Shown one piece after another: positions 44,604 through 54,714 of a stretch of DNA of 64,000 nt. Numbering within the stretch: position 1 is the stretch's first letter; each line of letters opens with the position of its first letter. The stretch is from Algibacter miyuki. GTDB taxonomy: Bacteria; Bacteroidota; Bacteroidia; Flavobacteriales; Flavobacteriaceae. The notes under the pieces are model-generated. The model ran no database searches, had not been told where the DNA came from, and worked only from the letters and a program-made list of their open reading frames with translations. The translations under genes were made by a program, and so were the position numbers. The DNA lies in contig NZ_JAUFQP010000016.1 in NCBI RefSeq assembly GCF_030409805.1, positions 62,001-126,000 on the forward strand, written 5' to 3'.

Positions 44604-44734
44604 GCACAACAATGGCTATAAGTAATTGCTTGTTCTCGCCTACTTCTGAAAATCCTCGCGGATTTTCAGTTTGGTGTGTACTTGCAAAGTTAAGTGCTAA
44701 CACACGCAACTACTCATAGCCGAGACCGTTTGCA
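44604..44734 (+). repeat. attC-like imperfect palindrome C3
   Basis: GCACAAC follows the stop codon without a gap. After a 3-bp spacer the arm GGCTATAAGTAATTGC pairs with GCAACTACTCATAGCC, then 6 bp and GTTTGCA (44728-44734). The middle carries CGCCTACTT, a 9-bp perfect hairpin TGAAAATCC / GGATTTTCA, and GTTAAGTGCTAACACACG. Spacer lengths 3 and 6 are the same as in C1, and the inner hairpin differs from C1 by compensating changes. Confidence 0.65.
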
Positions 44735-44746
44735 ACAATTTTAGAA

Positions 44747-45565
44747 ATGACGAAGTACATTCAAATTTTACTGATTTTAATAACAATTTTATCTTGTAAA
44801 ACAGAAAAAACAACTGAAATAATTGTTATTGGAACACTTCATAAACCAGAACCTAATTTTAACTCAGAGATTCTCTTTAATATAATAGAAAATATACAAC
44901 CTGATTTTATATTAGAAGAACTAGACTCTTCTTTCTTCACTTCCGATTTTAGACACAAAAATGTTTCAAATAGTAATGAACGTATGGCATCTGAAAAATA
45001 TATTAAAAAATACCCAACAACTAAATTGAGGCCATACGAATTTGAAGGAAGAAATCAATATAGGATAAATAATGGCTCACGACCCACAGATGGATTAACA
45101 ACAAAACTTATAGACAGTCTAAACAATGTAGGTTTATTATCTGATACAGAAGCTGAAATTCATAATAAATACAAAGCGCTCTTAGAACCATTAATAATAT
45201 TAGCATCTAAATCTCCTGAAAACTTCAATAACATAACAACCGACAGTATTTGTGCCAAAAGACAATATTATCAATATAAAATGCTAACAAAAATAACGAA
45301 TAAGAGAGATGAATTTGCAACTCGTTTTCATACCAAACCAAATGGAGAAAAAATAAGTTACCGAGACGGATATCAATTAGCTGATGATTTTTGGGATTTA
45401 AGAAATCAAACAATGGCCAAAAACATAATGCAAATTTCTGAACAGAATCAAGGTAAAAAAATTGTTGTTCTCTGTGGATTTATGCATAGATATTATATTT
45501 TAAGTGAATTGAGAAAACTAACAGAAGGCAAAAATATTGTGTTAAAAGAGTTTTACGAAAAATAA
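44747..45565 (+). CDS. TraB/TIKI-like lipoprotein (cassette 4 cargo)
   Basis: 272 residues. The signal ends in a lipobox (LITILSCKTEK, Cys about residue 17). The domain shows 'IIVIGTLHKPEPNF', 'DFILEELDSSFF' and, near the C-terminus, 'RNQTMAKNI' and 'VVLCGFMHRYYIL'. These spaced G-T-x-H, Glu, R-N and G-x-x-H motifs are those of the TraB/PrgY/TIKI superfamily, putative metalloproteases. The family assignment is from motif memory. Left boundary GTTTGCA and right boundary TGCCAAC differ by one base from perfect complementarity. Confidence 0.68.
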   Translation: MTKYIQILLILITILSCKTEKTTEIIVIGTLHKPEPNFNSEILFNIIENIQPDFILEELDSSFFTSDFRHKNVSNSNERMASEKYIKKYPTTKLRPYEFEGRNQYRINNGSRPTDGLTTKLIDSLNNVGLLSDTEAEIHNKYKALLEPLIILASKSPENFNNITTDSICAKRQYYQYKMLTKITNKRDEFATRFHTKPNGEKISYRDGYQLADDFWDLRNQTMAKNIMQISEQNQGKKIVVLCGFMHRYYILSELRKLTEGKNIVLKEFYEK

Positions 45566-45572
45566 AAACTGT

Positions 45573-45711
45573 TGCCAACACCCTGTATCATTAACGGCTA
45601 GTTCTCGCCTACTTACGAAAACCCTCACAAATTTTCTATTCGGTTATTATTTGCTAAATTAGATGCTTAAACACGTTAAAAAATCCAAATTAGAAGTAAT
45701 TCGTGTTGAAT
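45573..45711 (+). repeat. attC-like imperfect palindrome C4 (end of array 2, degenerate)
   Basis: TGCCAAC lies 7 bp after the stop. The left arm CTGTATCATTAACGG has only a partial right partner (ACGTTAA), and a possible right end GTTGAAT is at 45706. The core words CGCCTACTT, TTCTATTCGG and TTTGCTAAATTAGATGCTTAAACACG are kept. The inner hairpin is degenerate. It looks like the decayed last site of the array. Confidence 0.5.
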
Positions 45712-45781
45712 AAATAAACCCGATAAAACAATAAATCAAAATTAATAATTATCACATAAAACCGTATTAAAACTTAACACT

Positions 45782-46294
45782 ATGAATATAGATAGCGCCA
45801 TTTTAGTTATTGGCTCAGTTATTGGAGTTTTTACCGCAATAATGATTATTACAAGAATTTTTGGACTTCGAACTTTTGCTAAAATGTCAAGTTTTGATTT
45901 TGCTTCAACCATTGCAGTGGGTTCCATATTAGCTTCAATAGTTATTAATAAAGACCAAAATTTACTAAAAGGCATTTTGGCATTGGTTTGTATAATAGGC
46001 TTTCAGACATTATTTTCATTTTTAGTTAGAAAAAATGATTGGTTTAAAACGTTATTTACAAATAAACCGCAAATGCTTATGAAAGATGGAGAAATTTTTT
46101 ACGATAATTTAAAACGATGCAACGTTGATGTAAGTGATTTAATGGGGAAATTGAGAGAAGCAAACGTGCATAAACTTTCCGAAGTTCAAGCTGTGGTATT
46201 CGAAAGTACTGGAGATATTTCAGTATTACATAGTGCAGATAAAAATGATATTGATTCCATAATTTTAAGAGATGTTGCAGAGTATAAAAAATGA
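45782..46294 (+). CDS. DUF421/YetF-family membrane protein
   Basis: 170 residues. Two to three transmembrane helices occupy about residues 5-90. 'ARIFGLRTFAKMSSFDFASTIAVGSILASIVI'-like sequence (R-x-x-G-x-R-x-x-A-x-M-x-x-F-D-x) is the DUF421 signature. The C-terminal half is a small soluble domain ('LMKDGEIFYDNLKRCNVDVSDLMGKLREANVHKLSEVQAVVFESTGDISVL'). The function is unknown; YetF-type proteins are common in bacteria. It is the first gene after cassette array 2. Confidence 0.83.
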   Translation: MNIDSAILVIGSVIGVFTAIMIITRIFGLRTFAKMSSFDFASTIAVGSILASIVINKDQNLLKGILALVCIIGFQTLFSFLVRKNDWFKTLFTNKPQMLMKDGEIFYDNLKRCNVDVSDLMGKLREANVHKLSEVQAVVFESTGDISVLHSADKNDIDSIILRDVAEYKK

Positions 46295-46487
46295 TTTCCG
46301 ATAATTATTGAATAAATACTCTACGAACATTGGATATTATGCTTTCCTGAAATTGGTTGATTACACTAAACACTTTGGAAAATAATAGCTTTCTACATTC
46401 AAATTAAAACACAAATTTCAAACTAAATCTGTAATTTTACTTCTTCAATTTGATATGTAGCATTAGGACTTCCTATGCACCCTAAAA

Positions 46488-46964
46488 ATGAAAAAAAAGA
46501 TGAATATAAAAATTTTAGCAGTAGTCACTCTCTTAATGCTTTCTGCTTGTAAGGATAATAAAACGGCGGAAAATCAAGCAACACCAAAGATTGAAACTGG
46601 TATTGAAAAGGATACTAAAGAAACATTTAAAACCATTGAAATGGATGTTGTAAACAGTTTAAATGCTACTATTTCTTCAAAAAATCTAAAAACTGAAGAA
46701 GAAATAATGCATGCTTACAAGCCAAAAAACTTGGAAACAGAAGGACATTACACGTATACTATTTCGAAAAATGACATTGGTAATGGTTCTCAAGACATTA
46801 TATTAATTGAAGATAATTTATTAGATGATTCATTATTAGCTATAAAAACGATAATGAAGGTAGAAAAAGAAAATTCAACTTTAAAAGTGGTTTCTATAAA
46901 AGAGAATTACAAGTGTCGACAAAACCGAGGTCATCAAGAATGGAGTGCAGAATTGTGTAACTAA
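46488..46964 (+). CDS. Hypothetical lipoprotein (158 aa)
   Basis: A lipoprotein signal (LLMLSACKDNK, Cys about residue 22) is followed by a charged helical stretch (about 35-75) and then short strands ('HYTYTISKNDIG', 'DIILIEDNL', 'TLKVVSIKENYKCRQNRGHQEW'). Two Cys near the C-terminus (KCRQ and LCN) could form a disulfide. I do not recognise a family. An internal ATG at 46500 is an alternative start. A weak hairpin (AAAAGCCTG / AGGCCTTTT, 47027-47052) follows. Confidence 0.65.
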   Translation: MKKKMNIKILAVVTLLMLSACKDNKTAENQATPKIETGIEKDTKETFKTIEMDVVNSLNATISSKNLKTEEEIMHAYKPKNLETEGHYTYTISKNDIGNGSQDIILIEDNLLDDSLLAIKTIMKVEKENSTLKVVSIKENYKCRQNRGHQEWSAELCN

Positions 46965-47045
46965 AACGGCTTTTAACAACCTACTTCTATAAAAAGCACG
47001 ATAAATTAGTTTTAATTAGTCATTTCAAAAGCCTGTATTTGTAGG

Positions 47046-47115
47046 CCTTTTAACAAAAAGCCTTTCGGGTTTTTAGGTTATGTTTTATTTGCTAACTTTA
47101 GTGCTTAAAACACCT
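47046..47115 (+). repeat. Degenerate attC-like core C6
   Basis: It shares the core layout of C1 and C3: a hairpin AAAAAGCC / GGGTTTTT, a GG-TTATG word, TTTTATTTGCTAACTTTAGTGCTTAAAACACC. The heptamer pairs and outer arms are not recognisable. It lies between two ordinary genes, so it is probably a relic or a solitary site. Confidence 0.5.
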
Positions 47116-47141
47116 TAACCACAAGTTAAAAAACCTTAATT

Positions 47142-47546
47142 ATGAAGTATTTTAGTAAAGCCAACTCTTCTTCGAAAAATAATGCTTCAATACAGATTAA
47201 AGCATCGGAAATTGCTTTTGGCACCACTCCGGAATCTGCCGATACCTTACCAAACCCAGCCGAATTGTTTTTAGGATCGTTTTCTGCTTGTGTTCTTAAA
47301 AATGTGGAACGCTTCTCGGGTTTAATGAATTTTGAATATTCAAAAGCGGAAATAACAGTTAGTGCCACACGACTTGAAAAACCGCCAAGGATGGACGGCA
47401 TTAATTATGAATTAACAATTTATAGTCCAGACGATAATTTGAATATTAATTTACTCAAAAAGAATATCGAAAAGTTTGGGACTATATTTAATACCGTGAA
47501 GTCTTCCTGCACTGTTACAGGTGTAATTAACATAATACAGGAATAA
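47142..47546 (+). CDS. OsmC-family protein
   Basis: 134 residues. The OsmC/Ohr fold is recognisable from 'PNPAELFLGSFSACVLKNVERFSGLMNFEYSKAEITVSA', with the first Cys (SACV) at about residue 51, and from 'VKSSCTVTGVI' with the second Cys near the end. These two cysteines reduce organic hydroperoxides in active members. No regulator (OhrR) is next to it. The product is cytoplasmic. Confidence 0.83.
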   Translation: MKYFSKANSSSKNNASIQIKASEIAFGTTPESADTLPNPAELFLGSFSACVLKNVERFSGLMNFEYSKAEITVSATRLEKPPRMDGINYELTIYSPDDNLNINLLKKNIEKFGTIFNTVKSSCTVTGVINIIQE

Positions 47547-47617
47547 AAAAGGTGAATTATTTAAAGGTAGCGACAAATACCCTGGGCAATAATTATAAAA
47601 AAATAACAACTAATTTT

Positions 47618-48052
47618 ATGAAAAGAAGTACTTTATTAGTTCTAACCATAACAATCTTATCTTCAATTTTATTTTCAAGTTGTGGCGTAATGTTTGGAGG
47701 AAGTAAATACAACGCTAACATTAAAGTAAAAGATCATCCAAATGCTGAAATTTACGCGAATGGAGAAAAAATAGGAACGGGAGAAGTTTCCGCCTTGTTT
47801 AAACGAAATCAACCTCTTAAAATTGAAGTAAAACAAGACAAGTGCCAAGAAAAAACTAAAAATTTTGACAATACTTTCAGAACAGGAAACTTTATTCTGA
47901 GTGCCATTTCTTTTGGAATTACTGGTATTGCTGTTGATTTAGGAACCGGAGCTGCATTTAAACCAGACCACAAGAATGACCCAGCTATCGAAAAACTATC
48001 GGACAAAAATTACAAATTTACAGTAGATTATTCTGAATGTAAAGAAGATTAA
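47618..48052 (+). CDS. PEGA-like lipoprotein
   Basis: 144 residues from the ATG at 47618, which gives a proper lipoprotein signal (MKRSTLLVLTITILSS then FSSCG, Cys about residue 22). A frame from GTG 47552 adds 22 residues ahead of the signal and is rejected. 'ANIKVKDHPNAEIYANGEKIGTGEVSALFKRNQPLKIEVKQDKC' resembles a PEGA domain. A hydrophobic Gly-rich segment follows ('FILSAISFGITGIAVDLGTGAAF'). Function unknown. Confidence 0.7.
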   Translation: MKRSTLLVLTITILSSILFSSCGVMFGGSKYNANIKVKDHPNAEIYANGEKIGTGEVSALFKRNQPLKIEVKQDKCQEKTKNFDNTFRTGNFILSAISFGITGIAVDLGTGAAFKPDHKNDPAIEKLSDKNYKFTVDYSECKED

Positions 48053-48143
48053 GTCTGTTCAAGATCTAATAAAACGAATTATTATCTCAAGCTTACTTAC
48101 AAAAAGTATAAAACTTTCTTATGAAAGTTATAAAATAAAATAC

Positions 48144-48920
48144 ATGCGTAAAATACTATTAATAGCCACCATTCTAATCTCTAGTTTTGGGTATGCTCAA
48201 TCTGAAAAAATCACAATAAAATCGGAAAATCTTAAAGCCGTTAACTATCTAAAAGCCGATGATTTCTATGTAACGCATTATTTATATATCGATTTATTTT
48301 TACGGGAGAATTTATTCCCCATGGCAAGAATAGAAGATGTTTCGTCTATATTAAACGCTATAAAAACATATGTTTCTGTAGAAACACCTTTGGAAATTGA
48401 GATTGAAAAACCAGGAGATAGCAATTATCTAATTAAAATAGGGATTCTTAAAAAAGACGATGGCACCGAACTTTTAATTGCATATACCAATTGGAACACG
48501 AGAGAACGGCTATTTGAAAAGGATATAGACATCAAGAATGATTCTTACACGCGATGGTACTTTTTAAATGGTAACAAAATGACTTACAGACAGGACATGT
48601 CTGATAAGAGTGATTATTCAGCTAAATCTAAGCCAAATTTAGCCCAAGCTTATTTAATGGATGAATTACCAGAAAACGATGGAAAAATAAAAAGTACTAT
48701 AGATGATATTTTAAAAGAAAAGGGTTTAAATATTTCGGACAAAATATTGGCGAATTTGGTTCTGTTAAAGTATCACATGTATTTAAGAGATAGCAATAAT
48801 GTTGTAAAACAAGCTAAATACTTGAATGAACTATTTAAAGAACACCCTTCAGATTTTAGTCTGAAAGGTTTAGAAATAATGTTTAGAGCAACAGAGTTTC
48901 AAATACAATTAATGAAATAA
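48144..48920 (+). CDS. Secreted hypothetical protein (258 aa)
   Basis: A signal peptide (about residues 1-18, ending SFGYAQ) is followed by an alpha/beta body with no motif I know. Segments such as 'DDFYVTHYLYIDLFL', 'IKIGILKKDDGTELLIAYTNW' and a helical C-terminus ('LVLLKYHMYLRDSNNVVKQAKYLNELFKEHPS') suggest a mixed domain plus TPR-like helices. It is probably periplasmic. It stands alone with about 90 bp upstream. Confidence 0.65.
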   Translation: MRKILLIATILISSFGYAQSEKITIKSENLKAVNYLKADDFYVTHYLYIDLFLRENLFPMARIEDVSSILNAIKTYVSVETPLEIEIEKPGDSNYLIKIGILKKDDGTELLIAYTNWNTRERLFEKDIDIKNDSYTRWYFLNGNKMTYRQDMSDKSDYSAKSKPNLAQAYLMDELPENDGKIKSTIDDILKEKGLNISDKILANLVLLKYHMYLRDSNNVVKQAKYLNELFKEHPSDFSLKGLEIMFRATEFQIQLMK

Positions 48921-49124
48921 ACACTTCATTTTTAACAACGAAAAACGGAGATTAAAACCAGCCATCACCAAAACTAAATGAAAATCAGACAAATAAGTCT
49001 TTAAAATATTAAAAACTTAAAAGCAATTGGAAAACAAACATTTAGCGAGACTTATGCTTCGGTAAACAGCGAAGAACATATGTCCACATATATACCAATT
49101 AATATACACTAAAAAAAGAACAAA

Positions 49125-49451
49125 TTGGCCGATAAACAGACACCATCTAAAACACTCAAAGAAACAGAACAGCAAGCAAAGCCTAAACGTACAAGAAGAC
49201 CACCAACAGAAGAACAACTAAGTAATCCGTTTCATGGAGTAAAACTAAAACAGGTTTTAGAGCGTTTGGTAGCACATTATGGTTGGGCGTATTTAGGAGA
49301 ACGTACTAATCTTCGCTGTTTTATCTACAATCCTACTATGAAATCTAGTCTTGGGTTTTTAAGAAGAACAACTTGGGCAAGAGAGCATGTTGAAGACCTT
49401 TATTTAGATATGCTAGACGAAACAAAAGAAGAAAAAGAAGAAGCGAAATAG
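49125..49451 (+). CDS. VF530-family (DUF2132) DNA-binding protein
   Basis: 108 residues from a TTG start; there is no ATG or GTG in frame before the domain and a stop codon lies 15 bp upstream, so TTG is forced. A basic, Lys/Arg-rich tail (about 1-34) precedes the domain 'NPFHGVKLKQVLERLVAHYGWAYLGERTNLRCFIYNPTMKSSLGFLRRTTWAREHVEDLYL', which is the VF530 fold almost throughout. VF530 proteins bind DNA. The acidic tail 'ETKEEKEEAK' closes the protein. Confidence 0.85.
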   Translation: MADKQTPSKTLKETEQQAKPKRTRRPPTEEQLSNPFHGVKLKQVLERLVAHYGWAYLGERTNLRCFIYNPTMKSSLGFLRRTTWAREHVEDLYLDMLDETKEEKEEAK

Positions 49452-49507
49452 GTTTAAATTGAATGCTATAAAACGCAGTTATGAAGTTAAAAGTCCAATT
49501 CTATCTC

Positions 49508-50563
49508 TTAAAATTTATTTTTTAATTGTTTCACAATTTGGTTGCCTCTATAAATTGCACCTTCCATATAACCACCATAGCTTGGTGACGTTTCTGACCC
49601 AGCAATTATAAATTTACCATTTAAATAGTCTTGTTGATAGACTGGATGGCCATTGTTTGCATGTGGATTTAGAAAATTAGTATTATCTACATGTAGTAAA
49701 TCTTCTTTACTCCAAACTTTTTCATCATAATAAAGATATTTTTTTCCTGCTTCACCAAAGAACTTAAAAAGTTGAGCTCTTATTTTTTCTTCTCTGTACG
49801 CTTTGGTTTCGTTAGCTAAACCTGCGTTTAAAAATCCCATTAATCCAAAATGACTATTCTCAAAATCAGAATGATCATAGATTTCTGTAAAAGGACCTAC
49901 ATTACTAAAACCAACGCCAGACAGTCCTTTTTCTTTCCAAAAAGGCGTTTTATAAACCAATGCAAACTTAATGGAATCTTTCATCCAAGTATGCGTATTA
50001 TTTGCAATTTCTAAAAGATTGAGGTCTAATTGAGAAGAAAAATCAACCGTATTAACTAAGAGTTGTGGTGGCATTGTAGAAATAACCATATCTGCAGTAA
50101 AAGTTGCATTTTCAGTGAGTACGTGTATTGAATTTTCTTTATCGTCAATGCGCACAACCTTCTGATTGCGTTGCAATTCATCTTCCGAAAAATCGTTAGA
50201 CAGTTTTTCTAAAATAGTTGCCGTTCCGCCAACAATTCTATAACTAATTTCCTGGTTTCCTGGTAATTGAAAACGTTCTGGCAAATTGGTGTTTGAAGCT
50301 TCATATAAAGCATCACCTTTCGTGTTTTGCTCAAATAAAGAAATTTGTAGTGTAGCACACAACTTTATAAGTTCTTCATTGTATCTCCAAAGCCAAGTGG
50401 CACCTAATTCTACTTTTGTATGATCATTTTTTTTGGTGAAAATTCTTCCACCAATTCTATTATTTGCTTCTAGAATTTGGATAGAGAAGCCCTCTTTTTT
50501 TAATTTATATCCTAAATACAAACCGGAAAGTCCACCTCCAATAATTACTATTTTTTTCTTTAT
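49508..50563 (-). CDS. Flavin monoamine oxidase-like oxidoreductase, no standard start codon
   Basis: The conserved frame extends from the stop at 49508 to at least 50563. It includes the FAD motif G-G-G-L-S-G (IVIIGGGLSGLYLG), 'LEANNRIGGRI', 'GATWLW', 'GGTATILEKLS' and the C-terminal 'FIIAGSETSPSYGGYMEGAIYRGNQI'. This order is typical of flavin-containing amine oxidases. No ATG, GTG or TTG exists before the FAD motif back to the stop codon; the natural start position carries ATA (50563-50561), and a TAnnTTTG -7 box lies 5 bp upstream. The first TTG, at 50521, would remove the FAD site. It may use ATA, be a pseudogene, or contain an error. Confidence 0.7.
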   Translation of the reverse strand: MKKKIVIIGGGLSGLYLGYKLKKEGFSIQILEANNRIGGRIFTKKNDHTKVELGATWLWRYNEELIKLCATLQISLFEQNTKGDALYEASNTNLPERFQLPGNQEISYRIVGGTATILEKLSNDFSEDELQRNQKVVRIDDKENSIHVLTENATFTADMVISTMPPQLLVNTVDFSSQLDLNLLEIANNTHTWMKDSIKFALVYKTPFWKEKGLSGVGFSNVGPFTEIYDHSDFENSHFGLMGFLNAGLANETKAYREEKIRAQLFKFFGEAGKKYLYYDEKVWSKEDLLHVDNTNFLNPHANNGHPVYQQDYLNGKFIIAGSETSPSYGGYMEGAIYRGNQIVKQLKNKF

Positions 50564-50568
50564 TAGGT

Positions 50569-50576
50569 CAAAGATA
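50569..50576 (-). promoter_or_regulatory. -7 box at the start of the amine oxidase frame
   Basis: On the minus strand TATCTTTG matches TAnnTTTG. Transcription from it would start almost exactly at the ATA codon at 50563, giving a leaderless message. Confidence 0.4.
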
Positions 50577-50665
50577 ATTAAGATAACCTAAAAAAAAACT
50601 GAGTTAAAAAAAACTTTAAAAACCTTAATTCTAAACTCAGTTTTTAATTTTAGTCAACGTTTCTA

Positions 50666-51136
50666 CTAGGTTAAAAGCGCTACAATTTCAGCAAACTTCT
50701 TTTCTTCAGCGTAAGCTAAAGCTATTTTCCCTGCGTTATCTTTTATGGTTTTATCAGCATTATGCTCTAAAAGTAGTTTAACAATGTCAAGTTTGTTGTA
50801 TTGTGTAGCAAAGGATAAGGCTGTTGTTCCGTTGGTGTTTACTTCGTTTAAGTCGGCACCATTTTCAATTAAATATGTAGCAAAAGCGACGTTGCCTTTA
50901 AAACTAACACCAATGAGGGCGGTGTTTCCTGAGGCATCTTTAGCATTAATAGGTGCTTGGTGTTCTACTAATATTTTTGTTGCCGCTTCGTTATCAAAGT
51001 AAGTCGCTAAAATTAATGGTGTAAAGCCACGCTCGTCTGTAGCTTCGGCTAATTTAGGATTTCGAGTCAATAAGGTTTTTAGAGTTAAAATGTCTCTATT
51101 CTTTATGCTTTCAAATAAGTTATTAATGTCTTTCAT
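50666..51136 (-). CDS. Ankyrin-repeat protein, probable catalase partner
   Basis: 156 residues with four to five ankyrin repeats of 33 residues (for example 'DERGFTPLILATYFDNEAATKILVEHQAPINAKD', 'NGTTALSFATQYNKLDIVKLLLEHNADKTIKD'). There is no signal peptide. It lies 68 bp downstream of katG on the same strand, an arrangement repeatedly seen with catalases in bacteria; in Pseudomonas aeruginosa AnkB supports catalase KatB. A chaperone or protective role for KatG is inferred from that. Confidence 0.82.
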   Translation of the reverse strand: MKDINNLFESIKNRDILTLKTLLTRNPKLAEATDERGFTPLILATYFDNEAATKILVEHQAPINAKDASGNTALIGVSFKGNVAFATYLIENGADLNEVNTNGTTALSFATQYNKLDIVKLLLEHNADKTIKDNAGKIALAYAEEKKFAEIVALLT

Positions 51137-51204
51137 TTGGATTTATGTTATAAAAAAAGGAATGGCTATAAAAACCATTCCTCTAAAATCTATGTTTACT
51201 ATTG

Positions 51205-53686
<2,482 letters not shown>

Positions 53687-54193
53687 ATGGCAACAGTAAC
53701 ACTAAAAGGAGGAGAAATACATACCTCAGGTAATCTTCCTGCAACAGGAACTAAAGCACCTGAATTCAAATTAACAGCTAACGATTTATCGACTAAAACA
53801 TTAGCCGATTTTGCAGGAAGCAAACTGGTTTTAAACATTTTCCCAAGTGTAGATACCGGAACTTGTGCTACATCGGTTCGCGAATTTAACAGAGAAGCAA
53901 GCGCATTAGAAAACACAAAAGTTTTATGCATTTCTCGTGATTTACCATTTGCACATGCTCGTTTTTGTGGTGCAGAAGGTTTAGATAACGTAGTCAGTTT
54001 ATCAGATTTTAAAACTGGAGACTTCGGAAAAGCCTATGGCGTAGATTTTATTGACGGACCTTTAGATGGTTTACACTCACGTAGCGTTGTGGTTTTAGAC
54101 GAAAAAGGAAACGTTTTATACACTGAGCAAGTTGCTGAAACAGTAGACGAGCCTAATTATAAAGCCGCTTTAGAAGCTTTATTAAATGAGTAA
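53687..54193 (+). CDS. tpx: Thiol peroxidase Tpx
   Basis: 168 residues. Peroxidatic C60 lies in 'VDTGTCATS' and resolving C94 in 'ARFCGAEG', the atypical 2-Cys arrangement of Tpx. 'NIFPSVDTGTCATSVREFN' is the family signature. It reduces lipid and alkyl hydroperoxides using thioredoxin. Its stop overlaps the dgkA start by 8 bp. The divergent katG suggests shared control of peroxide defence. Confidence 0.95.
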   Translation: MATVTLKGGEIHTSGNLPATGTKAPEFKLTANDLSTKTLADFAGSKLVLNIFPSVDTGTCATSVREFNREASALENTKVLCISRDLPFAHARFCGAEGLDNVVSLSDFKTGDFGKAYGVDFIDGPLDGLHSRSVVVLDEKGNVLYTEQVAETVDEPNYKAALEALLNE

Positions 54194-54557
54194 TAAAAAG
54201 GAATCTTTTTTTATAAATAGATTAAAAAGTGTTGGCTTTGCGTTTAAAGGTGCTGTATTGCTCCTTAAAACCGAAGCCAGCATTAAAATTCAGTTTACTA
54301 TTGGTGTTTTAGTAACCATAGCTGGTTTTTATTACCAAATTTCTACAACCGAATGGCTTATTCAATTACTAGCCATTGGCCTGGTGATGTGTGCCGAAGG
54401 TGTTAACACAGCTATTGAAGCTATTGCCGATTTTATTCACCCAGAACGCCATGAAAAAATTGGATTAATAAAAGATATTGCTGCAGGTGCTGTTTTTATT
54501 GCCGCCATTTTCGCTACTATCATTGGCTTTATTATATATTTCCCGAAGGTTTTCTGA
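54186..54557 (+). CDS. dgkA: Diacylglycerol kinase family protein (DgkA type)
   Basis: 123 residues with three transmembrane helices. 'RLKSVGFAFKGAVLLLKTEASIKIQF' and 'AEGVNTAIEAIADFIHPERHEKIGLIKDIAAGAVFIAAI' carry the conserved Glu, Asn-Thr-Ala-Ile-Glu and Asp-x-x-A-x-A motifs of the prokaryotic integral-membrane DgkA family. Members phosphorylate diacylglycerol or undecaprenol. It starts inside the tpx end, so it is cotranscribed, and it precedes ftsK. Confidence 0.88.
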   Translation: MSNKKESFFINRLKSVGFAFKGAVLLLKTEASIKIQFTIGVLVTIAGFYYQISTTEWLIQLLAIGLVMCAEGVNTAIEAIADFIHPERHEKIGLIKDIAAGAVFIAAIFATIIGFIIYFPKVF

Positions 54558-54714
54558 AGTTCCACTTTTTAAAATAAGACTAATTCATAGATTCGTCTGC
54601 AATTTTTAAAAATAAAGTTTCGTTAACGTTAGTAATTTGTATTTTTGCGGCATTGTAAATGCAATGTCCTCTTGAACTCGATTCAAGGCCTCAATCTCAA
54701 ACCAAAACGCATTA

